From Prevotella sp. tc2-28 (GTDB taxonomy: Bacteria; Bacteroidota; Bacteroidia; Bacteroidales; Bacteroidaceae): a stretch of 64,000 nucleotides of DNA. Numbering within the stretch: position 1 is the stretch's first letter; each line of letters starts with the position of its first letter. This document shows positions 1 to 7,038 of this stretch, piece by piece. The notes beneath the pieces were generated by a model. That model saw only the letters and a list, made by a program, of their open reading frames with translations, made no database searches and had not been told where the DNA came from. The stretch lies in the NCBI RefSeq assembly GCF_900107705.1, contig NZ_FNRE01000007.1:62001-126000 (forward strand), written 5' to 3'. The position numbers and the translations under genes were made by a program.

Positions 1-1835
1 TAGAGTTTCACCTCAGGGGCCTTGGTGTACACCTCGACATCGATGGGTTTTCCTTCCCATCCTGCCCAGTTCCAACTCTCCCAGGTAGGCCATACGCTCC
101 AGGATGTCTCATATATCTTCCCATGATAGCCATTCGGCTCCTTTACCGCCATAAACAATCCGCGGTCATTCCACAGGATGTCACGATAATGACTGATAGG
201 ACGACGATAACCCGTCATGTCGACATCACCGCAGCAGGCACCGTGCCAGTCGGGTTGTCCTCCCTCGACATAGCTCTCTCCAGGGCGCTCTCCTTCATAG
301 TAGTAACGTCCGATTCCTGATTCGCCGAGATAGTCAAGACCGGTCCACACCATATCGCCGATAATGTAGGGATTGTCGTGGACATAAGCCCAGTTTCTGA
401 AAGCGTCACGCGGGAAACTCTCCGTCTGCCACATCACACGCTTGGGATCACGTTGATGGTCGGTGGCATGCTTGAAAATCATATAGTTGTAGCCTGCAAT
501 GTCAAGTACTTCGAAGTGAGGGTCGTAGATTTCCCAGTCGGGATCCCACGCACAAAGAGCTTCCGTCACAGGACGCGTCGTGTCGCACTCCAATACGGCA
601 GCCTTCAACTTTCGGGCCGTAGCGACGACACCAATCTCCTTGCGCTCAATGACCTCGTTGCCGATGCTCCACGAGATGATGCTGGGATGGTTACGGTCAC
701 GCAGCACCATAGCGTGGATATCCTCCCGATAGCAGGAGTCGATGAGTGTCGAGTAGTCGTAAGGTTTCTTTGCCTTACGCCATCCGTCGAAAGCCTCGCC
801 GATAACGAGCATGCCCAGTGAGTCGCAGGCATCGAGGAAGGCACGTGTGGTGGGATTATGACTAGTACGTATCAGGTTGAAGCCAGCCTGCTTCATCAGG
901 CGAACCTTGCGAATCTCTGCATCGTCGAAGGCCATTGCGCCAATCACTCCGTCGTCGTGATGCACGCAACCGCCATTCAGCAATAGGGACTCCCCATTGA
1001 GCACAAAGCCTTTCTCAGCATCGTATGAGAAGGTGCGGACACCGAAACGGGTTGAATGGTTTGAGGTAAGCGGTGAGCGGAGTCTGCAGTTAACAGTATA
1101 GAGATAGGGGTCTTGAGGCGACCAGAGACGCGGATGCTGGATAGTATAGCTGAAGTTGACCGTCTTGCACTCGCCGGCATTCACCGTGACGTCCTGCTGC
1201 TGACCTTCCACCTCGACGGTGGTCTGCTGTGCGTCCTTCGACTCGTTCTGCACCGTGACGGCTACATTTACCGTAGCCTTGTCGGCAGACACGTCGGTGG
1301 TGGTGACGAACACGCCATTCTCAGCAATATGCAAGGTTGGCATCGTCTGAAGCCATACATGTCGATAGATGCCCGAACCCGAGTACCAACGACAGTTTGT
1401 CTGCTGACTGTTGTCCACCTTGACGACGAGTTCATTTTCGCGCTTGTCCGTATAGACATAAGGGGTGATGTCAACGGTGAACGGAGTGTATCCGTAGGCA
1501 TGCTGTCCGGCCTTCTTGCCGTTGATGAACACTTCGGCTCGCTGGTAGACGCCTTCGAAATGGAGCTTGACCAGTTCACCCTTCTTGACCTTCATGAGGT
1601 TACCGGCAAAACGCTTGCGATATTCACCCTTTCCGGCGGGAAACCAGCCACCCTCAGTGCCTGTAGTTCCTGTCTCGGGATTGGAAGCGTAATAGATGTC
1701 CCAATCGTGTGGAAGATTAACGGTTGTCGTCTTGCCGTTGTACGTAAACTCCCAGCCATTGTCAAACAGCTGTTGTTCTTGCGCCGATGCCTGTAATGCC
1801 AGCACCGAGGCTAATGTAATCAATAGTTTTTTCAT
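1..1835 (-). CDS. Glycoside hydrolase family 2 (beta-galactosidase-like), C-terminus beyond the left edge
   Basis: The minus-strand frame opens at ATG 1835 and stays open for 611 codons to the window edge, so the C-terminus is missing. Residues 1-20 form a Sec signal peptide (MKKLLITLASVLALQASA, cleavage near AQE), placing the enzyme in the periplasm or at the surface. A jelly-roll sugar-binding domain follows (LPHDW, GVYQRAEVFINGKKAG, GSGIYRHVWL), then an Ig-like domain and the TIM barrel. The barrel shows RTSHNP, and the SIGNE motif with the likely acid/base Glu at about residue 393. A Glu near residue 471 (MWQTESF) is a candidate nucleophile. The family hydrolyses terminal beta-galactosides or related sugars; the exact substrate cannot be read from sequence. 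The Nudix gene ends 44 bases upstream on the same strand, so the two may be co-transcribed. Confidence 0.9.
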   Translation of the reverse strand, partial: MKKLLITLASVLALQASAQEQQLFDNGWEFTYNGKTTTVNLPHDWDIYYASNPETGTTGTEGGWFPAGKGEYRKRFAGNLMKVKKGELVKLHFEGVYQRAEVFINGKKAGQHAYGYTPFTVDITPYVYTDKRENELVVKVDNSQQTNCRWYSGSGIYRHVWLQTMPTLHIAENGVFVTTTDVSADKATVNVAVTVQNESKDAQQTTVEVEGQQQDVTVNAGECKTVNFSYTIQHPRLWSPQDPYLYTVNCRLRSPLTSNHSTRFGVRTFSYDAEKGFVLNGESLLLNGGCVHHDDGVIGAMAFDDAEIRKVRLMKQAGFNLIRTSHNPTTRAFLDACDSLGMLVIGEAFDGWRKAKKPYDYSTLIDSCYREDIHAMVLRDRNHPSIISWSIGNEVIERKEIGVVATARKLKAAVLECDTTRPVTEALCAWDPDWEIYDPHFEVLDIAGYNYMIFKHATDHQRDPKRVMWQTESFPRDAFRNWAYVHDNPYIIGDMVWTGLDYLGESGIGRYYYEGERPGESYVEGGQPDWHGACCGDVDMTGYRRPISHYRDILWNDRGLFMAVKEPNGYHGKIYETSWSVWPTWESWNWAGWEGKPIDVEVYTKAPEVKL

Positions 1836-1879
1836 TTTTATTGTTAGTTATGATGATATGGATGATTTTACATATACTT

Positions 1880-2395
1880 TCAACCGTTGGAAACGACAGA
1901 TCCAAAACAACGCTGAAACTCACTTTCGAAATTGGGGGTCAGTATGCCTTGTCCGATGGCTTCACGAATCTCACGCATTGTCCAGAAACGGCCTCCGTCC
2001 AACTCGTCGGCTGAGGGCGATACAGGACCGTCGTAGGTCGTGCGGTTCACATACACGAGTTCACGCTCACGCAGACTCTCAAAGACGTATTTGTCTACGA
2101 ACTCAGGAGTGAAGTCGGTAATGCCCAATTCTTCACGAACCTCACGGCGAAGGGCCTCTTCCGGTGTCTCACCGTAGTCAATATGGCCACCAACTGCCGT
2201 GTCCCACTTCCCTGGCTGGATGTCTTTCCAGTCAGGTCTGCGTTGCAGGTAGATGTCGCCATTTGAGTTAAACACATGCAGATGCACCACAGGGTGCAGC
2301 TGTTTCGTGCCACTATGACACTCGCCGCGAGTGGCAGAGCCTACTACCCTGCCCTCTTCATCGACTATCGGAAATATTTCTTGCAGATTGTCCAT
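1880..2395 (-). CDS. Nudix hydrolase
   Basis: 171 residues. The Nudix box is complete at residues 70-92 (G, five residues, E76, seven residues, REVREELGI), which binds the Mg ions that activate water for cleavage of nucleoside-diphosphate-type substrates. The flanking sequence (HPVVHLHVFNSNGDIYLQRR and WDTAVGGH) resembles the isopentenyl-diphosphate isomerase/YfcD-like branch of the superfamily, which includes many housekeeping hydrolases of unknown substrate. A minus-strand TATTTTTG at 2490-2497 gives a plausible promoter about 95 bases upstream. The GH2 gene lies 44 bases downstream. The substrate is not predictable. Confidence 0.9.
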   Translation of the reverse strand: MDNLQEIFPIVDEEGRVVGSATRGECHSGTKQLHPVVHLHVFNSNGDIYLQRRPDWKDIQPGKWDTAVGGHIDYGETPEEALRREVREELGITDFTPEFVDKYVFESLRERELVYVNRTTYDGPVSPSADELDGGRFWTMREIREAIGQGILTPNFESEFQRCFGSVVSNG

Positions 2396-2489
2396 ATTCT
2401 TTTACTAAAGGTAAAACGTCGTTCTTTCTACGTTTATTCTCGTGACTTCCAACGCCTGTTATTTTCCTAAACTATTATAATAATTGCTG

Positions 2490-2497
2490 CAAAAATA
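2490..2497 (-). promoter_or_regulatory. Bacteroidetes -7 promoter element for the Nudix gene
   Basis: Reads TATTTTTG on the minus strand, matching TAnnTTTG, upstream of the Nudix start at 2395. The opposite strand carries TAACTTTG at 2519-2526 for the divergent gene at 2554, so this intergenic gap holds two back-to-back promoters. Confidence 0.5.
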
Positions 2498-2553
2498 GTA
2501 AATTTCCAGCAAAATGAGTAACTTTGCCCGTAGTTTTAACATGTTATAGAAGT

Positions 2554-3081
2554 ATGGAGAATTTTGAAGAGATATTACGAAAAGACTTACATCAGTTCCT
2601 GCTCTCAATGAAAGAAGTGGACGAACGGCTTCCTGAGTGTCCTGACGTAGAAGACAAATGGGAGGAGATAGCCAAGGCTTACATCCCCGACGGCATCCGT
2701 GAGTTCCAGGATTATCCCTCAGCCTCACTGGGCTGGATGATGTATATCGGCATGGCCGTCGCCAAGTTCTGGGATGCTGAATGGGAAATATACTCGAAGA
2801 TAGATGACCTCTATGCCTATATGCGCGACAAGCGGGGCTACGACAGCATGGATGAATATATCCGTGAAGATGTGCTGTTGCTGAGAGGCATCGCCTATAC
2901 CGTGTTGGAGAAAGTCACTGGCGAGTGTGCCTCTCGTGTCTATAATGCCTTGATGCACCAGCGTATAGAGCCAGGAACCAAGGAGGCTTTCGATGCCTAC
3001 GTCGCATGCCTGCACCAACTCTACCTGTTTGGTGTTGCCATGCAACTGAAACGTATGGGCTATCACATGACTAAATTGTAA
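2554..3081 (+). CDS. Conserved hypothetical cytosolic protein
   Basis: 175 residues from ATG 2554 (MENFEEIL). This start is preferred because TAACTTTG at 2519-2526 puts transcription start near 2532, downstream of the earlier in-frame codon at 2524. The protein is acidic and helical, with aromatic-rich stretches (SASLGWMMYIGMAVAKFWDAEW) but no signal peptide. The hydrophobic patch near residues 60-80 is too amphipathic to call a membrane span. I do not recognise a domain and assign no function. The lipoprotein gene begins 31 bases downstream and may be co-transcribed. Confidence 0.75.
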   Translation: MENFEEILRKDLHQFLLSMKEVDERLPECPDVEDKWEEIAKAYIPDGIREFQDYPSASLGWMMYIGMAVAKFWDAEWEIYSKIDDLYAYMRDKRGYDSMDEYIREDVLLLRGIAYTVLEKVTGECASRVYNALMHQRIEPGTKEAFDAYVACLHQLYLFGVAMQLKRMGYHMTKL

Positions 3082-3112
3082 CAACAGATAAATCAATTTA
3101 GCAGAATATATA

Positions 3113-3712
3113 ATGAAACATTTCGTCATAAAATATTGGTGGGTGTTCCTTTGCCTTGTTGCTGTGTCTTTATACTCTTGCGATAATAACAACCTTACAG
3201 GCAAGAGTTATCAAGGCTATTACAATGCTTGCGAAAGGATTTATATAGAGTTCGAATCGAACTCTCAGGTAGAGGGAGAAATCTCTTCAACTGATTTTGT
3301 TGGCCATTTCACCGATTATGTATGCGGACACTATGAATACAAACATCCCTATATCATAATTACTTGGACTAAGGCTGATTCGGATAACGAGGTATATAAA
3401 AATGTAATATCAAATCCGGACTCAACTATTGTAAACGAGTCATTAGATACGCTCAGGCTATATGAAGGAAATGAAGAATATATATTGCCAAGATACCATC
3501 TCTATCAGATTGACGAAAACGCCTCTTTCATGGAAAAGGTTGGGCAATATAGTTATCAAACTTTTCTGCTTATTATTATTTTTATTGTGAGATATTTCTT
3601 TTATATTATCGCTGCCATAGTGATTTTGAGATTTGCTATTAGGTGGCGTAAAAAAAAAGGAAAAAGTAAATTCCAATTTAACGAACAGAATAAGCGAGGC
3701 CACATGGCTTGA
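3113..3712 (+). CDS. Hypothetical lipoprotein with a C-terminal membrane segment
   Basis: 199 residues. The N-terminus is a lipoprotein signal (YWWVFLCLVAVSLYSC, lipid-anchored Cys at residue 23). A soluble domain of about 120 residues is predicted next, rich in beta-type residues and aromatics. It is followed by one long hydrophobic helix (about 147-172, LLIIIFIVRYFFYIIAAIVILRF) and a basic tail. A lipobox plus a second membrane helix is unusual and would cross or tether to the inner membrane. Base composition is more AT-rich than neighbouring genes, which suggests recent acquisition. No family is recognised. Confidence 0.7.
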   Translation: MKHFVIKYWWVFLCLVAVSLYSCDNNNLTGKSYQGYYNACERIYIEFESNSQVEGEISSTDFVGHFTDYVCGHYEYKHPYIIITWTKADSDNEVYKNVISNPDSTIVNESLDTLRLYEGNEEYILPRYHLYQIDENASFMEKVGQYSYQTFLLIIIFIVRYFFYIIAAIVILRFAIRWRKKKGKSKFQFNEQNKRGHMA

Positions 3713-4121
3713 ATGCCATAGGAATGCCATAGGGACAGATACTGTTTTAAAAATCAAACTTTTGGGATAAAAAGTGAGTTGTTTTAACAATTCTTGTCTA
3801 TTGATTGCATTTACACGTAACATTCTGGCCCTGTTTTCAGTGTAAATTGCAACAGGACTCTGCTGTGATGCTAGAATCAATGCTAGGCAGACTCCCATAG
3901 CTTCTCAGTGTATGGTGTTTATCGCTTTTGGCGATGTTTTCTGATGTTTATGGGTGCTGTCGCACTGGTTTTCCTCGACAGTATGCTATGTTTTGAGATT
4001 ATTTCTTTGTTGTTCGATATTTATTGACTAACTTTGCAGCCATCAAGGGAAGACTGCGCTCAGCGGCTATTTTTCAGCCAACGTCCCAACGTCTATCCCG
4101 TGAGGCTGGCCTTCATGGGGT
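3713..4121. other. Intergenic stretch with hairpins, no gene recognised
   Basis: No convincing coding frame in about 400 bases. Just after the lipoprotein stop a short direct repeat (GAATGCCATAG, twice) is visible. An inverted repeat pairs 3804-3816 with 3840-3852 (12 bp with one extra base). A small hairpin at about 3915-3930 (ATCGC, 5-base loop, GCGAT) is followed by TTTT and could end the upstream transcript. The last 120 bases hold a consensus promoter and candidate small RNA, listed separately. Confidence 0.5.
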
Positions 4122-4146
4122 TCAGCCTCTTTCTTTTTCTTTCTTA
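4006..4146 (+). ncRNA. Candidate small RNA with its own promoter and terminator
   Basis: A full Bacteroidetes promoter is present on the plus strand: TTTG at 4006-4009, a 19-base gap, then TAACTTTG at 4029-4036. Transcription would start near 4042. About 60 bases later a hairpin (GAGGCTG 4102-4108 pairing with CAGCCTC 4123-4129) is followed by a pyrimidine-rich run to about 4146. The product would be about 105 nt with no start codon and no ribosome site. An internal stem (GGCT/AGCC) lies between. Its 3' end is antisense to the last bases of the transposase gene. It could instead belong to the IS end, and expression is untested. Confidence 0.35.
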
Positions 4147-5177
4147 ATTGGCTTGTCTCGCTTTGAATCATACTCCTCTCCACTTTTCCAGAGACTATAT
4201 ATGAGGAGCAACAGTTTGCGCATAGTTGCTGTTACTCCAATCATTTTCGACTGCGGGTTCCTTGCACATAAACGTCCATAGAAGTCTTTCATCTGGGGAT
4301 TATATTGAGTACTGACAATGGCAGGGAAATAGAGTGCCGTTCTAATGTGTACGTTACCTTGCTTAGAAATATGACGTTTAGGATCAACTGGTCCAGACTG
4401 ATGAGCCGGCACGTCAAGTCCTGCATATCTGGTTAATTGCTTACGGTTTGTTATCAACGCGAAGCCATTGGTTTCTGCCAGCACAGTGACTACAGTCATA
4501 TAGCCCAAGCCTTTGATTGTAGCGATACGTTCAATACGTTCTGACAAACCAGGTTGTTGTTTGATCTTATCTCGAATGGCCTTCTGATTGCTGGCTAATT
4601 GTTTGTCAATCTCGTTGATAAGTTTGTTATAGTGCTTGACGATACTTTTCTCGGTAATCTCGCTATGTGTTAGTGCCTCCAGGTGATTCTGTAGCTCTGT
4701 TCTAACTTTGTTTATGTCAGCCACAAAGCGTGTCATCTGACGCAATTCTCTGTAAATAGGTGATGGTGGAGTCCAAGACTTGAGGCGCTTGTCTAGGCAT
4801 CCCAACATCCCCAAGGTGTAAGCGTCCATGTCATCGGTCTTTGTGAGGATGCCCTCGTACTTGGCAAACTCACGTGCCTTATTAGGCAACACAATGCAGA
4901 TGTCCAGATCTAGCTTGCTCAGATGGGCTGCTAGCTGCTCATAATAGACACCAGTGGGTTCCATCACATAGCGTATGGGATAGCCTTTTAGAGCCTCCTT
5001 GCGACTCCATTTGACGAACTGGTTGAAACCAGTCTTGTTGTTGCTAAACACAATGGGTTCAGTAGCGCATCCCATATCGAATTCGTACATACACAGACAG
5101 GCCGTGAACGTTCCCTTTGCAATGTTGATTCCCACGCACTGCATAAACCACTTGCCAGGTTCAAAATTAGGTTTCAT
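4122..5177 (-). CDS. IS110-family transposase, first catalytic Asp replaced by Asn
   Basis: 351 residues, full length for the family. The N-terminal RuvC-like DEDD domain shows Glu73 in VMEPTGVYY, and Asp115 and Asp118 in KTDDMDA. The first Asp, normally in G-I-D-x-S-K, is Asn18 here (CVGINIAKGTF, codon AAC), a one-base change from GAC. The C-terminal Transposase_20 domain is intact (IKGLGYMTVV, YAGLDVPAHQSG, SKQGN and the following helix). The family recombines the element with its target using both domains and an RNA guide made from the non-coding end. With the metal-binding Asp lost, this copy may be inactive, although the frame has no stop. Confidence 0.9.
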   Translation of the reverse strand: MKPNFEPGKWFMQCVGINIAKGTFTACLCMYEFDMGCATEPIVFSNNKTGFNQFVKWSRKEALKGYPIRYVMEPTGVYYEQLAAHLSKLDLDICIVLPNKAREFAKYEGILTKTDDMDAYTLGMLGCLDKRLKSWTPPSPIYRELRQMTRFVADINKVRTELQNHLEALTHSEITEKSIVKHYNKLINEIDKQLASNQKAIRDKIKQQPGLSERIERIATIKGLGYMTVVTVLAETNGFALITNRKQLTRYAGLDVPAHQSGPVDPKRHISKQGNVHIRTALYFPAIVSTQYNPQMKDFYGRLCARNPQSKMIGVTATMRKLLLLIYSLWKSGEEYDSKRDKPIKKEKERG

Positions 5178-5484
5178 ACGGTTTGAATTTTGAGTTAATA
5201 ATGTTGATGATTATAGCCTCAAATCCTCACCGCCTTTCCTCTTGTATATACTCTGAATCATCCTCTACCATACCTGAGCGATGTCCTCTGATACTTCGTC
5301 CTGGCTCTAAAGATCTGAATAAATGAGGGCGGAAGCTTATCCTGTCCCACGATATAGTCTCTACTTACCTAGGTGAGTGTCTTCTCGCCCTCAACGGCAT
5401 AAATCTCTAGCAAAGCTACAAAACTTAAACCGTATTGCATCCATCTACATGAATTATTTCAAGAAAATGGAACAATCTCTATAA
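5178..5484 (-). ncRNA. Candidate IS110 bridge RNA / transposase leader
   Basis: Non-coding region between a minus-strand -7 element (TTACCTTTG, 5491-5498) and the transposase ATG. IS110 elements are known to make a bridge RNA from this end, with loops that pair to donor and target DNA. The sequence shows a strong long stem: 5324-5335 pairs with 5381-5393, 12 bp with one bulged base, closing a 45-base loop. An 8-bp inverted repeat (5484-5491 with 5512-5519) flanks the promoter. The exact RNA ends and guide loops cannot be assigned from a single copy. Confidence 0.4.
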
Positions 5485-5583
5485 TCGGATGCAAAGGTAA
5501 GAGGTGACTGACATCCGATGTAGTAAGTCAAGATGGTATCTCCAAAAGTAATTTCAATTACTCCGAATAGAAATTTAAATACT

Positions 5584-5609
5584 CCGAAAGTAACGAAAAT
5601 TACTTTCGG
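5584..5609. repeat. Perfect 10-bp hairpin
   Basis: CCGAAAGTAA at 5584-5593 and its exact reverse complement at 5600-5609 with a 6-base loop. The preceding 60 bases repeat pieces of the same motif (AGTAATTT, AATTACT, TACTCCGAA twice), so this looks like the edge of a degraded palindromic repeat array next to the large palindrome. Confidence 0.6.
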
Positions 5610-5623
5610 AAAATTAGGAATTA

Positions 5624-5890
5624 CGATTTTACCCTCACATCCTAACGTTTTTGCACCAAACCACGATGTATAGGGCGTTTGAGCACGTTAGGGACAAAGG
5701 ATTCTCCCTCACGTCTCCCTAACGTTTTGGCCTCTGGAGGGTCACATTTTGCAATTCTGAGGCTCAAAATGTAATAGGTTACCCAAAATGTGAGGGAGAC
5801 GTTAGGGAGAATGAAAAAGGGTAACGTGGTTCAAACGCCCTGTACATCGGCATTTGAGAGGGATGACGTTAGGGTGTGAGGGTAAAATCG
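5624..5890. repeat. 267-bp nested palindrome
   Basis: Successive blocks on the left pair in mirror order with blocks on the right. 5624-5648 pairs with 5866-5890 (24 of 25 match), 5664-5682 with 5831-5849 (18 of 19), 5701-5730 with 5783-5812 (27 of 30), and 5744-5751 with 5765-5772 (8 of 8, 13-base loop). A short motif, CCCTAACGT or CCCTCACAT, is tiled through both arms at least six times. No open reading frame is credible. It could be a MITE, an extended REP/BIME-type element or a structured RNA. Confidence 0.8.
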
Positions 5891-5912
5891 AAAAAACTTT
5901 TTTTCTGATGCA

Positions 5913-5950
5913 AATAAGGAACGCTTATTGATGAATAAGGGACGCTTATT
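5913..5950. repeat. Tandem pair of small palindromes
   Basis: Two 17-base units (5913-5929 and 5934-5950), each AATAAG, five bases, CTTATT, differ by one base and are spaced 21 bases apart, one helical repeat apart by two turns. They sit immediately downstream of the truncated metallo-hydrolase gene. Could be a protein-binding site or a transposon end. Confidence 0.5.
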
Positions 5951-5966
5951 ACAAAATAACCCAAGG

Positions 5967-6494
5967 TTATTTTCCCATAACCTTGTGTATTAATAGTAGC
6001 CGCGAGTCCGTAGGCTTCGGACGCTCAGTCCGACCCGTTCGGACTGGCAGTCCGTCGGGACAGACTAAATCGGTGTAGGTGACTGGCACGATGTTTGTTA
6101 GTCCCTGCAGTTCGGCAGCATCCGTCTCGTCCTGATTCACATAGACCTTTGCATTCGGGAAGCTTTTCAGTTCTCCACTGTGGTCTGCATGGCGGTGAGT
6201 GAGCAAGATCTTCGTCACCTGCTCAGGCTTATATCCAAGAGCCTCGAAGGCCTCCATATAGGTGCAGATGTCCTTGCCAGTAAAACCGAACGAGTTCTCA
6301 TCGGGAACTTCTTCTGGTGTACCTGCGGGGATGCCTGTATCTACAAGAATAACTTCTGAACCAGTGTCAATCAGCCAATTCTGCAAACTGCCGCGATAGC
6401 GGATATTCTGATCAAAATCACCACCTTCGCCACCCATGACGAAAGGCTGAGTATAGAATCCGTCTTTTCTGAATTTTACTGCTTTGATATCCAT
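5967..6494 (-). pseudogene. MBL-fold metallo-hydrolase, truncated and capped by repeat sequence
   Basis: 175 residues against about 250-290 for relatives of the lactonase type. The N-terminal half is normal: SLQNWLIDTGSEVILVDTG, then the zinc motif H100-R-H102-A-D104-H105. After about residue 141 (VPVTYTD) the family sequence stops and a different segment follows (PDGLPVRTGRTERPKPTD), translated from a GC-rich palindromic repeat at 6005-6066. The second half of the fold, with the remaining zinc ligands, is absent. A minus-strand TATCTTTG (about 6539-6546) gives an intact promoter. The gene is probably dead but may still be transcribed. Confidence 0.75.
6005..6066. repeat. GC-rich short palindromic element inside the MBL-fold gene
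   Basis: It has several interlocking inverted repeats, the clearest being CAGTCCGA, five bases, TCGGACTG. A 17-base core (CGGACTGGCAGTCCGTC, 6040-6056) recurs exactly at 56166-56182 inside the ABC-F gene. In the minus-strand frame it encodes PVRTGRT, as does the other copy. Confidence 0.7.
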
Positions 6495-6660
6495 AATTTC
6501 TTCTTTTTTGTAATATTATTGTTGTTTGTTACTATTTCGCAAAGATAAGCTATATTTTTCATATCATTGTAAACCCAAACGGAAGAAAAATTGATTGAAA
6601 CGGAAATAACTCGCATTTTCTTTGTGTATTTGCACCCACAAACTATCGATCAACTGTAAT

Positions 6661-6957
6661 ATGTTCAGTCTTGTGCCTATTCACTTTACCGAGCATCACG
6701 ATGTGGGATTCTATGCCTCACAGCTCTGCATCACACCGCGCTACCTCTCACAGATTGCCCGTGAGGTTTCTGGCCGCACAGTTGTCGACTACATTAACCA
6801 GATGCTTCTGATGGAGACCTCATACCTGTTGCAACAAACCTCACTCCCCATCGCAGATATAGCCGTCCGCCTACACTTTTCTGAAACAGCTTCGCTCACT
6901 CGTTTCTTTACAAGGATGAAGGGTGTAAATCCAAGGGAGTTTAGGAAGGGGAGATAG
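6661..6957 (+). CDS. Short AraC-family DNA-binding protein (regulator fragment)
   Basis: 98 residues from ATG 6661. It holds both helix-turn-helix motifs of an AraC/XylS domain: the first in FYASQLCITPRYLSQIAREVSG, the second in PIADIAVRLHFSETASLTRFFTRMKGVNPREFR. Most relatives are 280-300 residues with an N-terminal cupin sensor; that part is missing and the upstream sequence does not encode it. The gene is divergent from the truncated metallo-hydrolase, an arrangement typical of a regulator and its target, and both look decayed. It may still act as a MarA-like stand-alone DNA-binding domain. Confidence 0.75.
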   Translation: MFSLVPIHFTEHHDVGFYASQLCITPRYLSQIAREVSGRTVVDYINQMLLMETSYLLQQTSLPIADIAVRLHFSETASLTRFFTRMKGVNPREFRKGR

Positions 6958-6982
6958 GTTAGTCATCTTTATCTCTGGAGTG

Positions 6983-7013
6983 CAAAAAAGAGACCTGCCC
7001 AAGCGGACAGGTC
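6983..7013 (-). terminator. Intrinsic terminator of ppdK
   Basis: On the minus strand a stem (GACCTG 6992-6997 with CAGGTC 7008-7013) is followed by a T-run (A-run at 6983-6988 on the plus strand). It lies 26 bases past the ppdK stop. Confidence 0.7.
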
Positions 7014-7038
7014 CCTTTACTTTATTGTCGGATTAAAA

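Larger units (their letters stand above)
4100..5490 (-). mobile_element. IS110-family insertion sequence (outer boundaries approximate)
   Basis: It consists of one DEDD transposase gene with a long non-coding stretch upstream (about 300 bases) and almost none downstream, the layout of the IS110 group proper. These elements lack conventional terminal inverted repeats and may make no target duplication, so the exact ends cannot be read from one copy. The left limit is set near the transposase stop and the right limit near the minus-strand promoter at 5491-5498. Comparison with an empty site would fix both. Confidence 0.5.

Noticed and set aside
378..1796. Plus-strand frames in the first 1.8 kb
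   Set aside because: They are shadows of the GH2 gene, whose minus-strand frame is continuous for 611 codons with a signal peptide and SIGNE motif.
4024..4281. An 85-residue plus-strand frame over the transposase end
   Set aside because: Begins at TTG with no ribosome site and runs antisense into the transposase; the hairpin and pyrimidine run fit a terminator instead.
5584..5950. CRISPR array from the recurring CCCTAACGT motif
   Set aside because: The copies are inverted in a mirror layout and not separated by uniform spacers, and no cas gene is present.
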